Source: DASSQJ01 sp963772645 (GTDB taxonomy: Bacteria; Actinomycetota; Actinomycetes; Actinomycetales; Dermatophilaceae). From it: a stretch of 64,000 nt of DNA. The translations under genes were made by a program, and so were the position numbers. Positions 40,839 to 49,772 of the stretch are shown in pieces; the stretch's first letter is position 1, and every line of letters begins with the position of its first letter. The notes beneath the pieces were generated by a model. The model made no database searches, had not been told where the DNA came from, and worked only from the letters and a program-made list of their open reading frames with translations. The stretch is taken from NCBI GenBank assembly GCA_963772645.1, contig CAVYYD010000011.1, forward strand, positions 434,001 to 498,000. Direction: 5' to 3'.

Positions 40839-43180
40839 TCAGGAGGAGCTGGAGACGAAGGCCTGGAGCTGACTGGCGACGGCGTCGGAGACGACCGGCG
40901 GGCCGCCGAGGATGACGATCTTCCGCGGCGCGAGCCGGGTCAGCTCGCGGGCGATGACGGCCGGGATGGCGTCGGGCTCGGTGATCAGGACCGGGCCGTC
41001 GGTGATCCCGGCGACGGGGGCCCCGGAGAGGGCGTCGGGGAACTTCCACCCGGTGGCGATGTAGGCGACCGGGACCCCCGGGGCGTACGACGCGGCGCTG
41101 ATCGCGGCCGAGGTGTCGAACCGGGTGGCGCCGGAGAGCCGGGTGACCGTGCCGGCGGTGTACCTCTGCAGGGCCGACTTCACCGCGTCGGAGACCACTG
41201 GCGGGCCGCCGAGGATGACGATCCTCCGCGGCGCGAGCCGGGTCAGCTCGCGGGCGATGACTGCCGGGACGGCGTCGGGCTCGGTGATCAGGACCGGGCC
41301 GTCGGTGATCCCGGCGACGGGGGCCCCGGAGAGGGCGTCGGGGAACTTCCACCCGGTGGCGATGTAGGCCACGGGGACGCCCGGCGCGAAGGTGGAGGCG
41401 CTGATCGCGGCCGAGGTGTCGAACCGGGTGGCGCCGGAGAGCCGGGTGACCGTGCCGGCGGTGTACCTCTGCAGGGCCGACTTCACCGCGTCGGAGACCA
41501 CCGGCGGGCCGCCGAGGACGACGATCCTCCGCGGCGCGAGGCGGGTCAGCTCGTTCGCGATGACGGTGGGCACGGCGGTCGGCTCGACGAGGAGCACCGG
41601 GCCGCCGTTGATGCCGGCGACCGGGGCGCCGGAGAGGGCGTCGGGGAACTTCCAGCCGGTGGCGATGTAGGCGACCGGGACCCCCGGGGCGTACGACGCG
41701 GCGCTGATCGCGGCGGAGGTGTCGAAGCGGCTGGCCCCGGCCAGGCGGACCACGGCGTCGGCCGGTGGGGCCGCGTCACGCACCGCGAGCGTGCCGAGCG
41801 GGTAGGAGCCGTCCGCGGCGCGCGAGACGTTCGCGAGCCGCATCGGGGCGGAGTACCCCGTCGGGTCGAGGACCTCCAGCGACGCGGTGTAGGTGCCGAG
41901 CGGAAGGCTGGGCGTCGTCAGCGTCGTCGTCGCCGTGCTCGTCCCGGGCAGCACCCGCCGCAGGTCGAGCGCCACCGGCATCGTCGCCACGCGGGCGCCC
42001 GAGCTGTTGGAGAGGACGAGGCGGACCGTCCATGGGTCGTAGGTCGGCGCCGTGCCGGTGTTCGAGACGGTGAGGCCCAGGGTGAAGGCCTGGCCCGGGA
42101 CGAGCGTCGAGACGCTCGCCTGGGTCACCGCGTACCGGTACCCGGCCGTCTTGAGGAGCGTGGTGTAGTCGGCCTTCTGCTGCGTGGTCATCGCCGTGTA
42201 CGACAGGCGCAGGTTGCCGCTGGAGACGCTGGAGACGTGGTACCCCTGTGCCTGGCTGAGCCCGACCGACGGGTCGCCGCCGGTGCACCACTCGGTGAAG
42301 AACGGCCGGGTCCGCCACACGTCGCGGAAGTCGCCGGCGGAGGTGTTCTCCGGCTTCTGCCAGTTGCTCTGTCCGAGGCAGTCGCTGCGCAGCCCCACGT
42401 TGGGGAAGGTGTCGACGGCGTACTTGGCGACCGCCGGCATCGTGTACACCGGAACCGCCGAGAGCAGCACGTGCGTGTGGGGCAGGGCGTTGGCCACCGC
42501 CGCGACCACCCGCTTGGCGTTGTCGGCCGTGATGACCGTCCCCGCGTTGCCCCACTCGCCGTACGACCCGTAGCCGCCGACGTCGACGTAGCCCAGGCGG
42601 GGGTCGTTTCCGTAGCGTCGCCCGATCTCGGCCCAGAGCTTCTCCCACTCGCCGAGGAAGGTCGAGCTGTTCCAGTCCGGGATGCTCGTTCCCGGCTGCT
42701 TCGGCATCCAGCTCGGCACGACCGACGGCCAGACGTCCTTGTCGGTGCGGTACTCCATCCAGCAGCCGGGGCAGTAGGACATCACCCGGAAGCCGAACTT
42801 CCCCCTCTGGTTCGCCGCGTCGGCGAGCCCGGCATCGAGGTAGGAGAAGTTGTACGAGCCCTTCGTCGGCTCGAGGCGGCCCCAGTAGGTCCGGTCCCGG
42901 TAGTAGAGGTCGGGGGCCGGCCAGCCGGTGGGCTGGGACGCCTGGGCCATCCACCGGTACTCCCCGCGAAGCGGGTTGGCGAGCTCGGGGGCGGACAGGC
43001 CGAGGGTGGACGGGGTGAGCACCGTCGTTCCGCTCGTCGACGTCGTCGTGCTCGCGACGGACTCGGCCGTGGGCGCCGCGGTGGCGGGCGCCACGGCGAG
43101 GGCCGCGGCCGAGACCAGGGCCGTGACGGCCGCGAGGGCACGGCGGCCCCCGCGCCGGCGCGCGTGGTGTGGGTGCTCAT
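40839..43180 (-). CDS. Secreted glycosidase-like protein with three cell-wall-binding CWB2 repeats (start region frameshifted)
   Basis: ATG 43180 with the strong site GAGGAGGGAG opens MSTHTT..., but the signal peptide (RRALAAVTALVSAAALAVAPATA) lies in another frame, so a single-base indel sits at about 43155-43162 in a GCGC run; the long frame alone opens at GTG 43094. Residues ~30-330: NPLRGEYRWM, LDAGLADAANQRGKFGFRVMSYCPG, YVDVGGYGSYGEWGN - resembling DUF4832-type beta-glycosidase-like barrels. Then a beta-sandwich (~LVPGQAFTLGLTVSNTGTAPTYDPW) and three ~98-residue repeats (RLSGATRFDTSAAISAASYAPGVPVAYIATGWKFPDALSGAPVAG... RIVILGGPPVVSDAV), the CWB2 fold that anchors proteins to the wall. 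Substrate unknown. Confidence 0.85.
40850..41740 (-). repeat. Three tandem ~300-bp CWB2 repeats
   Basis: Near-identical DNA units of about 300 bp, e.g. AGAGCCGGGTGACCGTGCCG occurs at ~41130 and again at ~41440, and GGGGAACTTCCA-type segments recur with the same period. The third unit (nearest 41740) is more diverged. Such identity favours slippage or recombination between units. Confidence 0.8.
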
Positions 43181-43583
43181 CGCTCCCTCCTCAGGAGACG
43201 ACGTCGGCACCACGCCCTCGCGGACACCTCGACCGCGGACGAGGGGTGCAGTGCCGACCGGCACCAGTCGGAGCAACCCCTGCGCGCTCGTGTTCCGGTT
43301 CCGGTGCCGACGGTACGCACCTCCCGCGGGGCGTGTGGGGCGCTTGGGGACGGCATCGGCCGTTCGGACGACCCGGTTGCGGGGCACCCCCCGGTGCGCC
43401 GCTGCAACGGGAGCCCCCGACGGCCGCCTCGGCGGCCGAGAGGCGGGCGTCAGGAACTGGTCAGGATGTCCTGCCTCGGCGGCGAGGAGGTGGCGAAACT
43501 GTGCGCGCGTTGCACAGATGGCAGGCCATCGGTTCCATCGTGCGCGGTTTCGTGCTTCCGTGGACGGACGGGCCCACGAGGCC
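43181..43583. other. Intergenic region between CWB2 gene and phenylalanine hydroxylase
   Basis: About 400 nt without a supported gene. It must contain the minus-strand promoter of the CWB2 gene and the plus-strand promoter of the hydroxylase. The clearest signal is a CTGTGC-N7-GCACAG dyad at 43499-43517, listed separately. Confidence 0.6.
43499..43517. promoter_or_regulatory. Inverted repeat CTGTGC-N7-GCACAG, candidate operator
   Basis: Perfect 6-bp arms with a 7-nt spacer, centred about 76 nt upstream of the phenylalanine hydroxylase ATG. Spacing resembles Lrp/AsnC-like sites; it is one base too wide for a Crp/GlxR site (TGTG-N9-CACA here against N8). Which regulator binds is unknown. Confidence 0.45.
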
Positions 43584-44497
43584 ATGTCCACTCACGAGGA
43601 GGTGAGCGCGGTGTTCGAGGAGGGTCAGCTCTACTCGGCCGTGACGACCGAGGACGACGGCACGGTGCAGGTGCACCTCGCCGACAACCACCCCGGCCGG
43701 GAGGACCCCGCCTACCTGGCCCGACGCGGCGAGATCGCCGGCGTGGCGCTGGCCCACCGGCCGGGCGAGCCGGTGCCGGCCGTGGAGTACACCGACGAGG
43801 AGCACGAGGTCTGGCGCCTCGCCTGCGCCGAGCTCGCCCCGAAGCACGAGGTCTACGCCCACTCCGAGTTCCTCGCCGCCAAGGCCACCCTCGACCTGCC
43901 CACCGAGCGGGTGCCCCAGCTCACCGAGGTCACCGAGCGGCTGCAACCGCTCACCGGCTGGAGCTACACGTGCGCCCCCGGGCTGGTCCCGCTGCGCGCG
44001 TTCTACGCCGACCTCGGTCGCCGGACCTTCAACTCCACCCAGTACCTGCGCCACCCGAGCCAGCCGCTGTACACGCCGGAGCCCGACATCATCCACGAGG
44101 TGGTCGGGCACGCCAACCAGCTGGCCTGCCCCGCTTCGCCCGGATCACCGAGGCGGCCGGCCTGGCGAGCGGCCGCCTCGAGACCGACGAGGCGATGAAG
44201 TTCGTCGCCGACGTCTTCTGGTTCTCGATGGAGTTCGGGGTCATCGCCGAGGACGGCGAGCTCAAGGCCTACGGAGCGGGAATCCTCAGCAGCTACGGCG
44301 AGATGGACGAGTTCCGGCACATGGAGATCCGCCCGCTCGACCTGCGCCAGATGGGGACGCTCGCCTACGACATCACGGCCTACCAGCCGGTCCTTTTCCG
44401 GGCCGAGAGCCTCGACCACCTCGAGGACGTGGTCGGCGCGTTCTTCGAGTCGGTGACCGACGACCGCGTGGCCGCGCTGCGCGGCGCCCTGGTCTGA
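43584..44497 (+). pseudogene. phhA: Phenylalanine-4-hydroxylase (aromatic amino acid hydroxylase) with one frameshift
   Basis: From ATG 43584 the protein reads EYTDEEHEVWRLACAELAPKHEVYAHSEFLAA, LTGWSYTCAPGLVPLRAFYADLGRRTFNSTQYLRHPSQPLYTPEPDIIHEVVGHANQLACP, with the two iron-binding histidines in HEVVGH. At ~44132 (TGCCCCGCTTC) one C is missing; the next frame gives RFARITEAAGLASGRLETDEAMKFVADVFWFSMEFGVIAEDGELKAYGAGILSSYGEMDEF, holding the third ligand, a glutamate. Restoring one C gives an intact ~304-residue monomeric enzyme that converts phenylalanine to tyrosine with a pterin cofactor. The C homopolymer suggests a sequencing error. No phhB or pterin recycling gene is adjacent. Confidence 0.9.
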
Positions 44498-44563
44498 CCT
44501 GACACCCTCCCCAGGTCCCCAGGCGCGGGGTCCCGGCGGAGGAGTCCCCTGCCATGGCGACAA

Positions 44564-44592
44564 GCGGCCGCGGAGCCGGGCTCCGCGGCCGC
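44564..44592. terminator. Bidirectional terminator hairpin between phenylalanine hydroxylase and satP
   Basis: GCGGCCGCGGAGCC (44564-44577) pairs perfectly with 44579-44592 around one central base. It lies 14 nt past the satP stop (minus strand) and 66 nt past the hydroxylase stop (plus strand). Confidence 0.8.
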
Positions 44593-44606
44593 CTACGCGG
44601 GTGAGG

Positions 44607-45221
44607 TCACCGAGGGAAGACGGGCAGGACGATCCTCTTGTGGGTGGAGTTGATGATCGCCGCCGCGGCGCCGTACCAGGCGAGGATGGCGGTGATCAGG
44701 CCGGTCCAGCCGCCGGCCTTCGACAGTCCGGAGGCCGAGCCGAGGTCCCCGATCGTCAGCAGGGCGAAGGTGAGCAGCAGGAAGGCGAAGACGGCGATGA
44801 GCATCCCGTTGAGCCGGAGCGTGCCGACGAGCATGATCGCGGTGAAGATCGTCCAGCAGAGGAGGTACCAGCCCACTCCGGTCCCGACGTCGGCGCCCAT
44901 CGACTTGGCCCCGCCGGAGGACAGGAGGTACCAGAAGGAGAGCCAGAAGGCGCCGTAGGAGGAGAAGGCGACGGCACCGAAGGTGTTCCCCTTGACGAAC
45001 TCCCACATGCCGGCGAGGAGCTGGGCGATGCCGCCGTAGAAGAGGGCGAGCCCCAGGACTCCCGCCTCCGTGGTCTTGGGGATGATCCCGGCGTTCACGC
45101 TGGACAGGAAGAAGGTCGTCATCGCGAAGGCCGCGAGCCCGAGGGGGCCCGGGTCCGCGAAGGCTGCCCCGAAGGTCGGAGCCGAAGCCGGAGCCGGGGC
45201 TTCTGTTCTCTGAGCTGCCAC
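44607..45221 (-). CDS. satP: Acetate uptake transporter (SatP/YaaH, GPR1/FUN34 family)
   Basis: 204 residues, six membrane helices, hexameric acetate/succinate channel family. Signature segments: FADPGPLGLAAFAMTTFFLSSVNAG (the NPxPLGL motif with D for N), VLGLALFYGGIAQLLAGMWEFVKGNTFGAVAFSSYGAFWLSFWYL, LLCWTIFTAIMLVGTLRLN, and LLTFALLTIGDLG. GAGGACTC upstream of the ATG is a weak ribosome-binding site. It supplies acetate to the AcsA encoded 4 kb away; that link is inference. Confidence 0.92.
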   Translation of the reverse strand: MAAQRTEAPAPASAPTFGAAFADPGPLGLAAFAMTTFFLSSVNAGIIPKTTEAGVLGLALFYGGIAQLLAGMWEFVKGNTFGAVAFSSYGAFWLSFWYLLSSGGAKSMGADVGTGVGWYLLCWTIFTAIMLVGTLRLNGMLIAVFAFLLLTFALLTIGDLGSASGLSKAGGWTGLITAILAWYGAAAAIINSTHKRIVLPVFPR

Positions 45222-45448
45222 GGTTGAGTCCTCTCAGTTGCGCGCCGCGTCGGCGTTGACTGCGGTCGCTGCCGAATGTGACAGGGCCTTCCTCCCACGA
45301 CAACCGGCCCGGGGGTGACGTGCGACGACCGCCCCCAACGGGGTGGCGGACGGTGGGGGGCGAGGCGCCGAGCGGTCGGTTCGCGCGCCGAGCGGCCGGG
45401 TGGGCCACCACTCGGCGGTCCGCCCGCCGAGGGGGCCATGATGGGCGC

Positions 45449-46489
45449 ATGCGTGCACTGAGGAAGACCCACGCCGGGCCTGGCCTGGAGATGCTCGAGG
45501 TCCCCGAGCCGACGTGCGGGGTCAAGGACGTCACGGTCCGGGTGCAGCGCGCCGGCCTCTGCGGCACCGACCTGCATCTGCAGCAGTGGGACGACTGGGC
45601 CGCGGCCACGGTGGTCCCCCCGATGACGATCGGCCACGAGTTCTTCGGCGAGGTCGTCGAGGTCGGGGCCGACGTCGACCACGTCGCGGTCGGCGACAAG
45701 GTCTCCGGCGAGGGGCACATCGTCTGTGGGACGTGCCGCAACTGCCGCGCCGGCAGGCGGCACCTGTGCATCAACACCGTCGGACTCGGGGTCAACCGGG
45801 ACGGTGCCTTCGCCGACCTCGTCGTCATCCCCGCGACGAACGCCTGGGTGCAGCCCCCCGACCTCGACCCCGACCTCGGTGCGATCTTCGACCCGCTCGG
45901 CAACGCGACGCACACCGCCCTGCAGTGGCCGGTCGTCGGTGAGGACGTCGTGGTCACCGGTGCCGGGCCGATCGGGGTCATGGCCACCGCGGTCGTCCGG
46001 CACGCAGGGGCGCGACGCATCGCCGTCACCGACCTCTCCGACGAACGGCTCGCCCTCGCGTCCGCCGCCGGCGCCGACATCGCCGTCAACGTCGCGCGGG
46101 GCGGAACGCTGCGGGAGGCCCAGGAGCGGCTCGGCATGGTCGAGGGCTTCGACATCGCCCTCGAGATGTCGGGCTCACCGGCCGCCGTCGAGGACGTGCT
46201 CGCCAACATGAACCACGGCGGGCGGGTCGCGCTGCTCGGGCTCCCCACGGACCGCTACGCCATCGACTGGGGCAAGGTGATCACCCACATGATCACGCTG
46301 CGGGGCATCTACGGCCGGGAGATGTTCGAGACCTGGTACCTCATGGGCTCGATGCTCGCGACCTCAGCGGTGCTGCGCACCGCGGTGTCGTCCGTCATCA
46401 CCGGCCGGTACCCGGCGGAGCACTGGCAGCAGGCCTTCGAGGAGACCCGGAGCGGCCATGGCGGCAAGGTCGTCCTCGACTGGTCGTGA
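45449..46489 (+). CDS. tdh: L-threonine 3-dehydrogenase (zinc-dependent)
   Basis: 346 residues from ATG 45449. Medium-chain dehydrogenase that oxidises threonine to 2-amino-3-ketobutyrate with NAD+. Catalytic zinc motif AGLCGTDLHLQQWDDWA and GHEFFGEVVEVG; structural zinc cysteines in GHIVCGTCRNCRAGRRHLC; VFDPLGNATHTALQWPVVGEDVVVTGAGPIGVMATAVVRH is the nucleotide-binding fold. Length and YGREMFETWYLMGSML near the C-terminus match E. coli Tdh. It is followed by kbl, the next enzyme in the pathway. Confidence 0.96.
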   Translation: MRALRKTHAGPGLEMLEVPEPTCGVKDVTVRVQRAGLCGTDLHLQQWDDWAAATVVPPMTIGHEFFGEVVEVGADVDHVAVGDKVSGEGHIVCGTCRNCRAGRRHLCINTVGLGVNRDGAFADLVVIPATNAWVQPPDLDPDLGAIFDPLGNATHTALQWPVVGEDVVVTGAGPIGVMATAVVRHAGARRIAVTDLSDERLALASAAGADIAVNVARGGTLREAQERLGMVEGFDIALEMSGSPAAVEDVLANMNHGGRVALLGLPTDRYAIDWGKVITHMITLRGIYGREMFETWYLMGSMLATSAVLRTAVSSVITGRYPAEHWQQAFEETRSGHGGKVVLDWS

Positions 46490-46583
46490 GCGCGAACATG
46501 GACCGGGGAGCGCGGGCAGCGCGTTTCCCGGCCGGCAGGCCCCGTGCGGAGCGCGGGCGGCACGGACGAGACGAGGAGACGAC

Positions 46584-47777
46584 GTGTACGGCACCGTGAA
46601 GGACGAGCTCGCGGCGACGCTGCGGGAGATCGAGACCGCCGGCCTCTACAAGCGGGAACGGGAGCTGACGACTCCTCAGGCGGCGCACGTGGCCACGACG
46701 AGCGGGGAGTCGCTCAACTTCTGCGCCAACAACTACCTCGGCTTCGCCGACCACCCCGACGTCGTCGCGGCCAGTCGTGACGCGCTCGACACCTGGGGCT
46801 TCGGGATGGCGTCGGTCCGCTTCATCTGCGGGACCCAGACCCAGCACACCCGCCTCGAGCGCCGGCTCTCTCAGTTCCTCGGGACGGAGGCGACGATCCT
46901 CTACAGCTCCTGCTTCGACGCCAACGGAGGGGTCTTCGAGGTCCTCTTCGGTGCCGAGGACGCGATCGTCTCCGACGCGCTCAACCACGCGTCGATCATC
47001 GACGGCATCCGGCTGTCCAAGGCCGCCCGGTACCGGTACCGGAACGCCGACACCGACGACCTGCGGGCGCAGCTGACCGCCGCCCGCGAGGCCGGGGCAC
47101 GCCGGGTGTGCGTCGTCACCGACGGTGTCTTCTCGATGGACGGCTCGTACGCCCCGCTCGACCGAATCTGCGACCTCGCCGACGAGTTCGGGGCCATGGT
47201 GCTCGTCGACGACAGCCACGCGGTGGGGTTCGTCGGCGCCGGTGGCCGCGGGACGCCGGAGCTGTTCGGCGTCCAGGACCGCGTCGACATCCTCACCGGG
47301 ACCCTCGGGAAGGCGCTCGGCGGGGCGTCGGGCGGGTATGTCTCCAGCCACCGAGAGGTCGTCGACCTCCTCCGCCAGCGCTCGCGGCCCTACCTGTTCT
47401 CGAACTCGGTGGCGCCGGTGGTCGTCGCCGGGTCACTGGCCGCGATCGACCTGGTGTGGGCCTCGTCGGAGGCACGGGAGGCCTTGCGCCGCAACGCCGC
47501 CCTGTTCCGGGAGCTGATGGAGGCCGAGGGCTTCGACCTGCTGCCGGGGTCGCACCCGATCACCCCCGTGATGTTCCCGGGCGACGAGGGCGCCCGTCGG
47601 GCGACGGAGATCGCCGACCACATGCTCGCGAACGGCGTGTACGTCATCGCCTTCAGCTTCCCGGTGGTTCCCCGGGGGGCGGCCCGGATCCGGGTCCAGC
47701 TGTCGGCGGCGCACTCCGAGGACGACGTCCGTCGCTGCGTCGAGGCGTTCGTCGAGGCGCGCACGGCCGTCGGCTGA
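46584..47777 (+). CDS. kbl: 2-amino-3-ketobutyrate CoA ligase (glycine C-acetyltransferase)
   Basis: 397 residues from GTG 46584, with GAGGAG upstream. PLP enzyme that splits 2-amino-3-ketobutyrate with CoA to glycine and acetyl-CoA. Motifs: LNFCANNYLGFADHPDVV, FICGTQTQHTRLERRLSQFLGTEATILYSSCFDANGG, DALNHASIIDGIRLSKA, VLVDDSHAVGFVGAGGRGTPEL, and ILTGTLGKALGGASGGYV with the PLP lysine. Together with Tdh it delivers acetyl-CoA, fitting the acetate theme of the neighbourhood. Confidence 0.96.
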   Translation: MYGTVKDELAATLREIETAGLYKRERELTTPQAAHVATTSGESLNFCANNYLGFADHPDVVAASRDALDTWGFGMASVRFICGTQTQHTRLERRLSQFLGTEATILYSSCFDANGGVFEVLFGAEDAIVSDALNHASIIDGIRLSKAARYRYRNADTDDLRAQLTAAREAGARRVCVVTDGVFSMDGSYAPLDRICDLADEFGAMVLVDDSHAVGFVGAGGRGTPELFGVQDRVDILTGTLGKALGGASGGYVSSHREVVDLLRQRSRPYLFSNSVAPVVVAGSLAAIDLVWASSEAREALRRNAALFRELMEAEGFDLLPGSHPITPVMFPGDEGARRATEIADHMLANGVYVIAFSFPVVPRGAARIRVQLSAAHSEDDVRRCVEAFVEARTAVG

Positions 47778-47793
47778 TCCCCGGGGAGGGCTC

Positions 47794-49329
47794 TCAGTCG
47801 CGCAGCCTGCTCCTGGCCAGGGCGACCCGCTCGGGGGTGTGCAGCCGCACCATGATCCTGGCCGTGTGGACGGGCACGCGTCCCGGGGTCGCGAGGGAGA
47901 CCCCCACGGCCACGAGCAGTGCCAGCGGGGTGGCCCATGCGGCGGGGTTGGCGAGGAGTGCACCGGGCCAGCCGGGCAGCTGGTCGGACATGACGGTGAC
48001 CCCGACGGCGACGGCTGCCGCCGACCCCCCGGCGAGCAGCCCGGCCGCCGCCCCCACCGTGCTCAACCGCCGCCACCACACGCCGAGCAGGAGCAGCGGC
48101 GCGAAGGTCGCCGCGGCCACCTCGAAGGCCAGTCCCACGGTCGTGGCGATCCCGATGGGCTGGGTCAGTCGGGAGACGCCGTAGGGCACGAGGACGGCGA
48201 CCAGGGTCGCGGCCCGGAACCCGGTCACGCTCGCCGCGTCCCCACCCGTGGCCCGGGCCAGGGCCGGCCGGAGCAGGTCCTGGTCGAGCACCCCGGTGAC
48301 CGACATGGCCAGGCCGGAGGCGGTCGAGAGGAAGGCCGCGAAGGCACCGCCGGCGAGCATCGCCGTCAGCAGCTCCCCGGGCATGCCCTGGACGACCAGG
48401 CCGGGCAACCGCAGCACGATGGAGTCCGAGCGGACCCCCGCGGGCAGCGTCGGCAGGTGCAGACGGCCGAGGGCTCCGTAGACCGGCGGGAGGAGGTAGA
48501 AGATGCCGAGCAGTCCGATGACCGCGACCGTCGTGCGCCGCGCCGCGACCCCGTTCGGGTTGGTGTAGTAGCGGACGACGACGTGCGGCAGACCCATCGT
48601 CCCGAGGACCAGGGCCAGCACCGTCGAGTAGCTGCGGTACAGCGGGTGGTCGCCGGACCCGAGCGGCCGCAGCGGGATGCCCCAGGACGGGTCGGCGACC
48701 TGCGGGCGGGGCGCCCCCGAGCGCATCCACAGGGCGAGGAGCACGAAGGCGGGCACCGCCAGGGCGGTGAGCTTGATCCAGTACTGCATCGCCTGGACGA
48801 CGGTGATCGACTTCATGCCCCCGGCGCCCACCGCGACACCGACGACGACGGTGACGACCAGCCCGCCGACCCAGCTCGGGGAGCCGGTGACGATGCTCAG
48901 CGCGAGGTTGGCCCCCTGGAGCTGGGGGACGAGGTAGAGCCAGCCGATGGCCACCACGAGGACCGAGGACATCAGCCGCAGGGCCCGGGAGCCCAGGCGG
49001 GCCTCGGCGAAGTCGGGAAGGGTGTAGGCGCCGGACCGTCGCATCGGGGCTGCGACGGTGACGAGGAGGACGAGGTAGCCGACGGTGTAGCCGACCGGCA
49101 GCCAGAGCATGTCGACGCCCCGGTCGTAGATCAGCCCGGCGACCCCGAGGAAGGAGGCGGCCGAGAGGTACTCGCCGCCGATGGCGGAGGCGTTCATCCG
49201 GGGCGTGACGGCGCGACCGGCGACGTAGAAGTCGCTGGTCGCCCGGGAGATCCGCAGGCCGAAACCGCCGACGAGGAGGGTCGTCAGGCAGACCGCGACG
49301 ACCGCGGCGAGGCTGAGCGGGTCCGTCAC
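47794..49329 (-). CDS. Sodium/solute symporter of the acetate (ActP/MctC) type
   Basis: 511 residues from GTG 49329. Thirteen membrane helices of the SSS family: DFYVAGRAVTPRMNASAIGGEYLSAASFLGVAGLIYDRG near the N-terminus, LVGYTVGYLVLLVTVAAP, TLPDFAEARLG, and GAFAAFLSTASGLAMSVTGVLDQDLLRP with the conserved serine-rich stretch. PNGVAARRTTVAVIGLLGIFYLLPP and MGLPHVVVRYYTNPNG are shared with acetate permeases. Its small partner and a LytTR/LytS pair lie upstream, all on the minus strand, in the order HK-RR-small subunit-symporter. Confidence 0.92.
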   Translation of the reverse strand: MTDPLSLAAVVAVCLTTLLVGGFGLRISRATSDFYVAGRAVTPRMNASAIGGEYLSAASFLGVAGLIYDRGVDMLWLPVGYTVGYLVLLVTVAAPMRRSGAYTLPDFAEARLGSRALRLMSSVLVVAIGWLYLVPQLQGANLALSIVTGSPSWVGGLVVTVVVGVAVGAGGMKSITVVQAMQYWIKLTALAVPAFVLLALWMRSGAPRPQVADPSWGIPLRPLGSGDHPLYRSYSTVLALVLGTMGLPHVVVRYYTNPNGVAARRTTVAVIGLLGIFYLLPPVYGALGRLHLPTLPAGVRSDSIVLRLPGLVVQGMPGELLTAMLAGGAFAAFLSTASGLAMSVTGVLDQDLLRPALARATGGDAASVTGFRAATLVAVLVPYGVSRLTQPIGIATTVGLAFEVAAATFAPLLLLGVWWRRLSTVGAAAGLLAGGSAAAVAVGVTVMSDQLPGWPGALLANPAAWATPLALLVAVGVSLATPGRVPVHTARIMVRLHTPERVALARSRLRD

Positions 49330-49772
49330 CGGTCGACGATCTCGCTGAACTCGGCCTCGATGCGTTCCGCTCCCCGGACGTACCAGCGAGCCAGCAGCAC
49401 GGTCACGGGGTAGACCGCGACGCCCAGGGCCAGCCACGGGAACGGGACGCCGAGAACCTGCAGCGTCCGGGTGGCGGGCACCACCACCATGAGCAGCGGG
49501 AGGCCGCCGATGACGAGCACCCCGGTGCCGAGGACGAGCAGGGAGAGCCGCAGCTGGGCGCGCATCAGCCCGCGCAGGTAGACGTCGCCGAGCTCGGTCT
49601 GCTCGTCGAGGTCGCTGGAGATCGGCCGCGAGCGCGCCGCGGCGGCGCCGCGGCGCGAGCTCGTGACGCGGACCCGAGCCGGGCCCTGCGGGTGGGTGGG
49701 CGCCGGGGTGCCGACGGTCGGCTCAGGGGCCGGTGGCACGAGGGAGGGCTCCGGGCGCGGGGTGACGGTCAC
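49326..49772 (-). CDS. Small membrane subunit partner of the SSS symporter (DUF485-like)
   Basis: 148 residues from GTG 49772. Residues 1-75 are a P/E/R-rich cytoplasmic region with SDLDEQTELGDVYLRGLMRAQLRLSL; two membrane helices follow (LSLLVLGTGVLVIGGLPLLMVVV, FPWLALGVAVYPVTVLLARWYV) and RGAERIEAEFSEIVDR. Actinobacterial acetate symporters are commonly preceded by such a small two-helix protein, equivalent to YjcH in E. coli. It overlaps the symporter by 4 nt and the response regulator by about 50 nt. Confidence 0.8.
   Translation of the reverse strand: MTVTPRPEPSLVPPAPEPTVGTPAPTHPQGPARVRVTSSRRGAAAARSRPISSDLDEQTELGDVYLRGLMRAQLRLSLLVLGTGVLVIGGLPLLMVVVPATRTLQVLGVPFPWLALGVAVYPVTVLLARWYVRGAERIEAEFSEIVDR

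Noticed and set aside
40850..41740. CRISPR-like repeat array
   Set aside because: The repeat period is about 300 bp inside a protein gene and encodes CWB2 domains.
43500..43516. Crp/GlxR site TGTG...CACA upstream of phhA
   Set aside because: The half-sites are 9 nt apart instead of 8 and the inner A/T positions are not kept.
40815..44198. 1127-codon plus-strand open frame across the CWB2 and hydroxylase region
   Set aside because: Most of it is antisense to the CWB2 gene and low-complexity (G/R/D-rich); only its 3' end from 43584 is a real gene.
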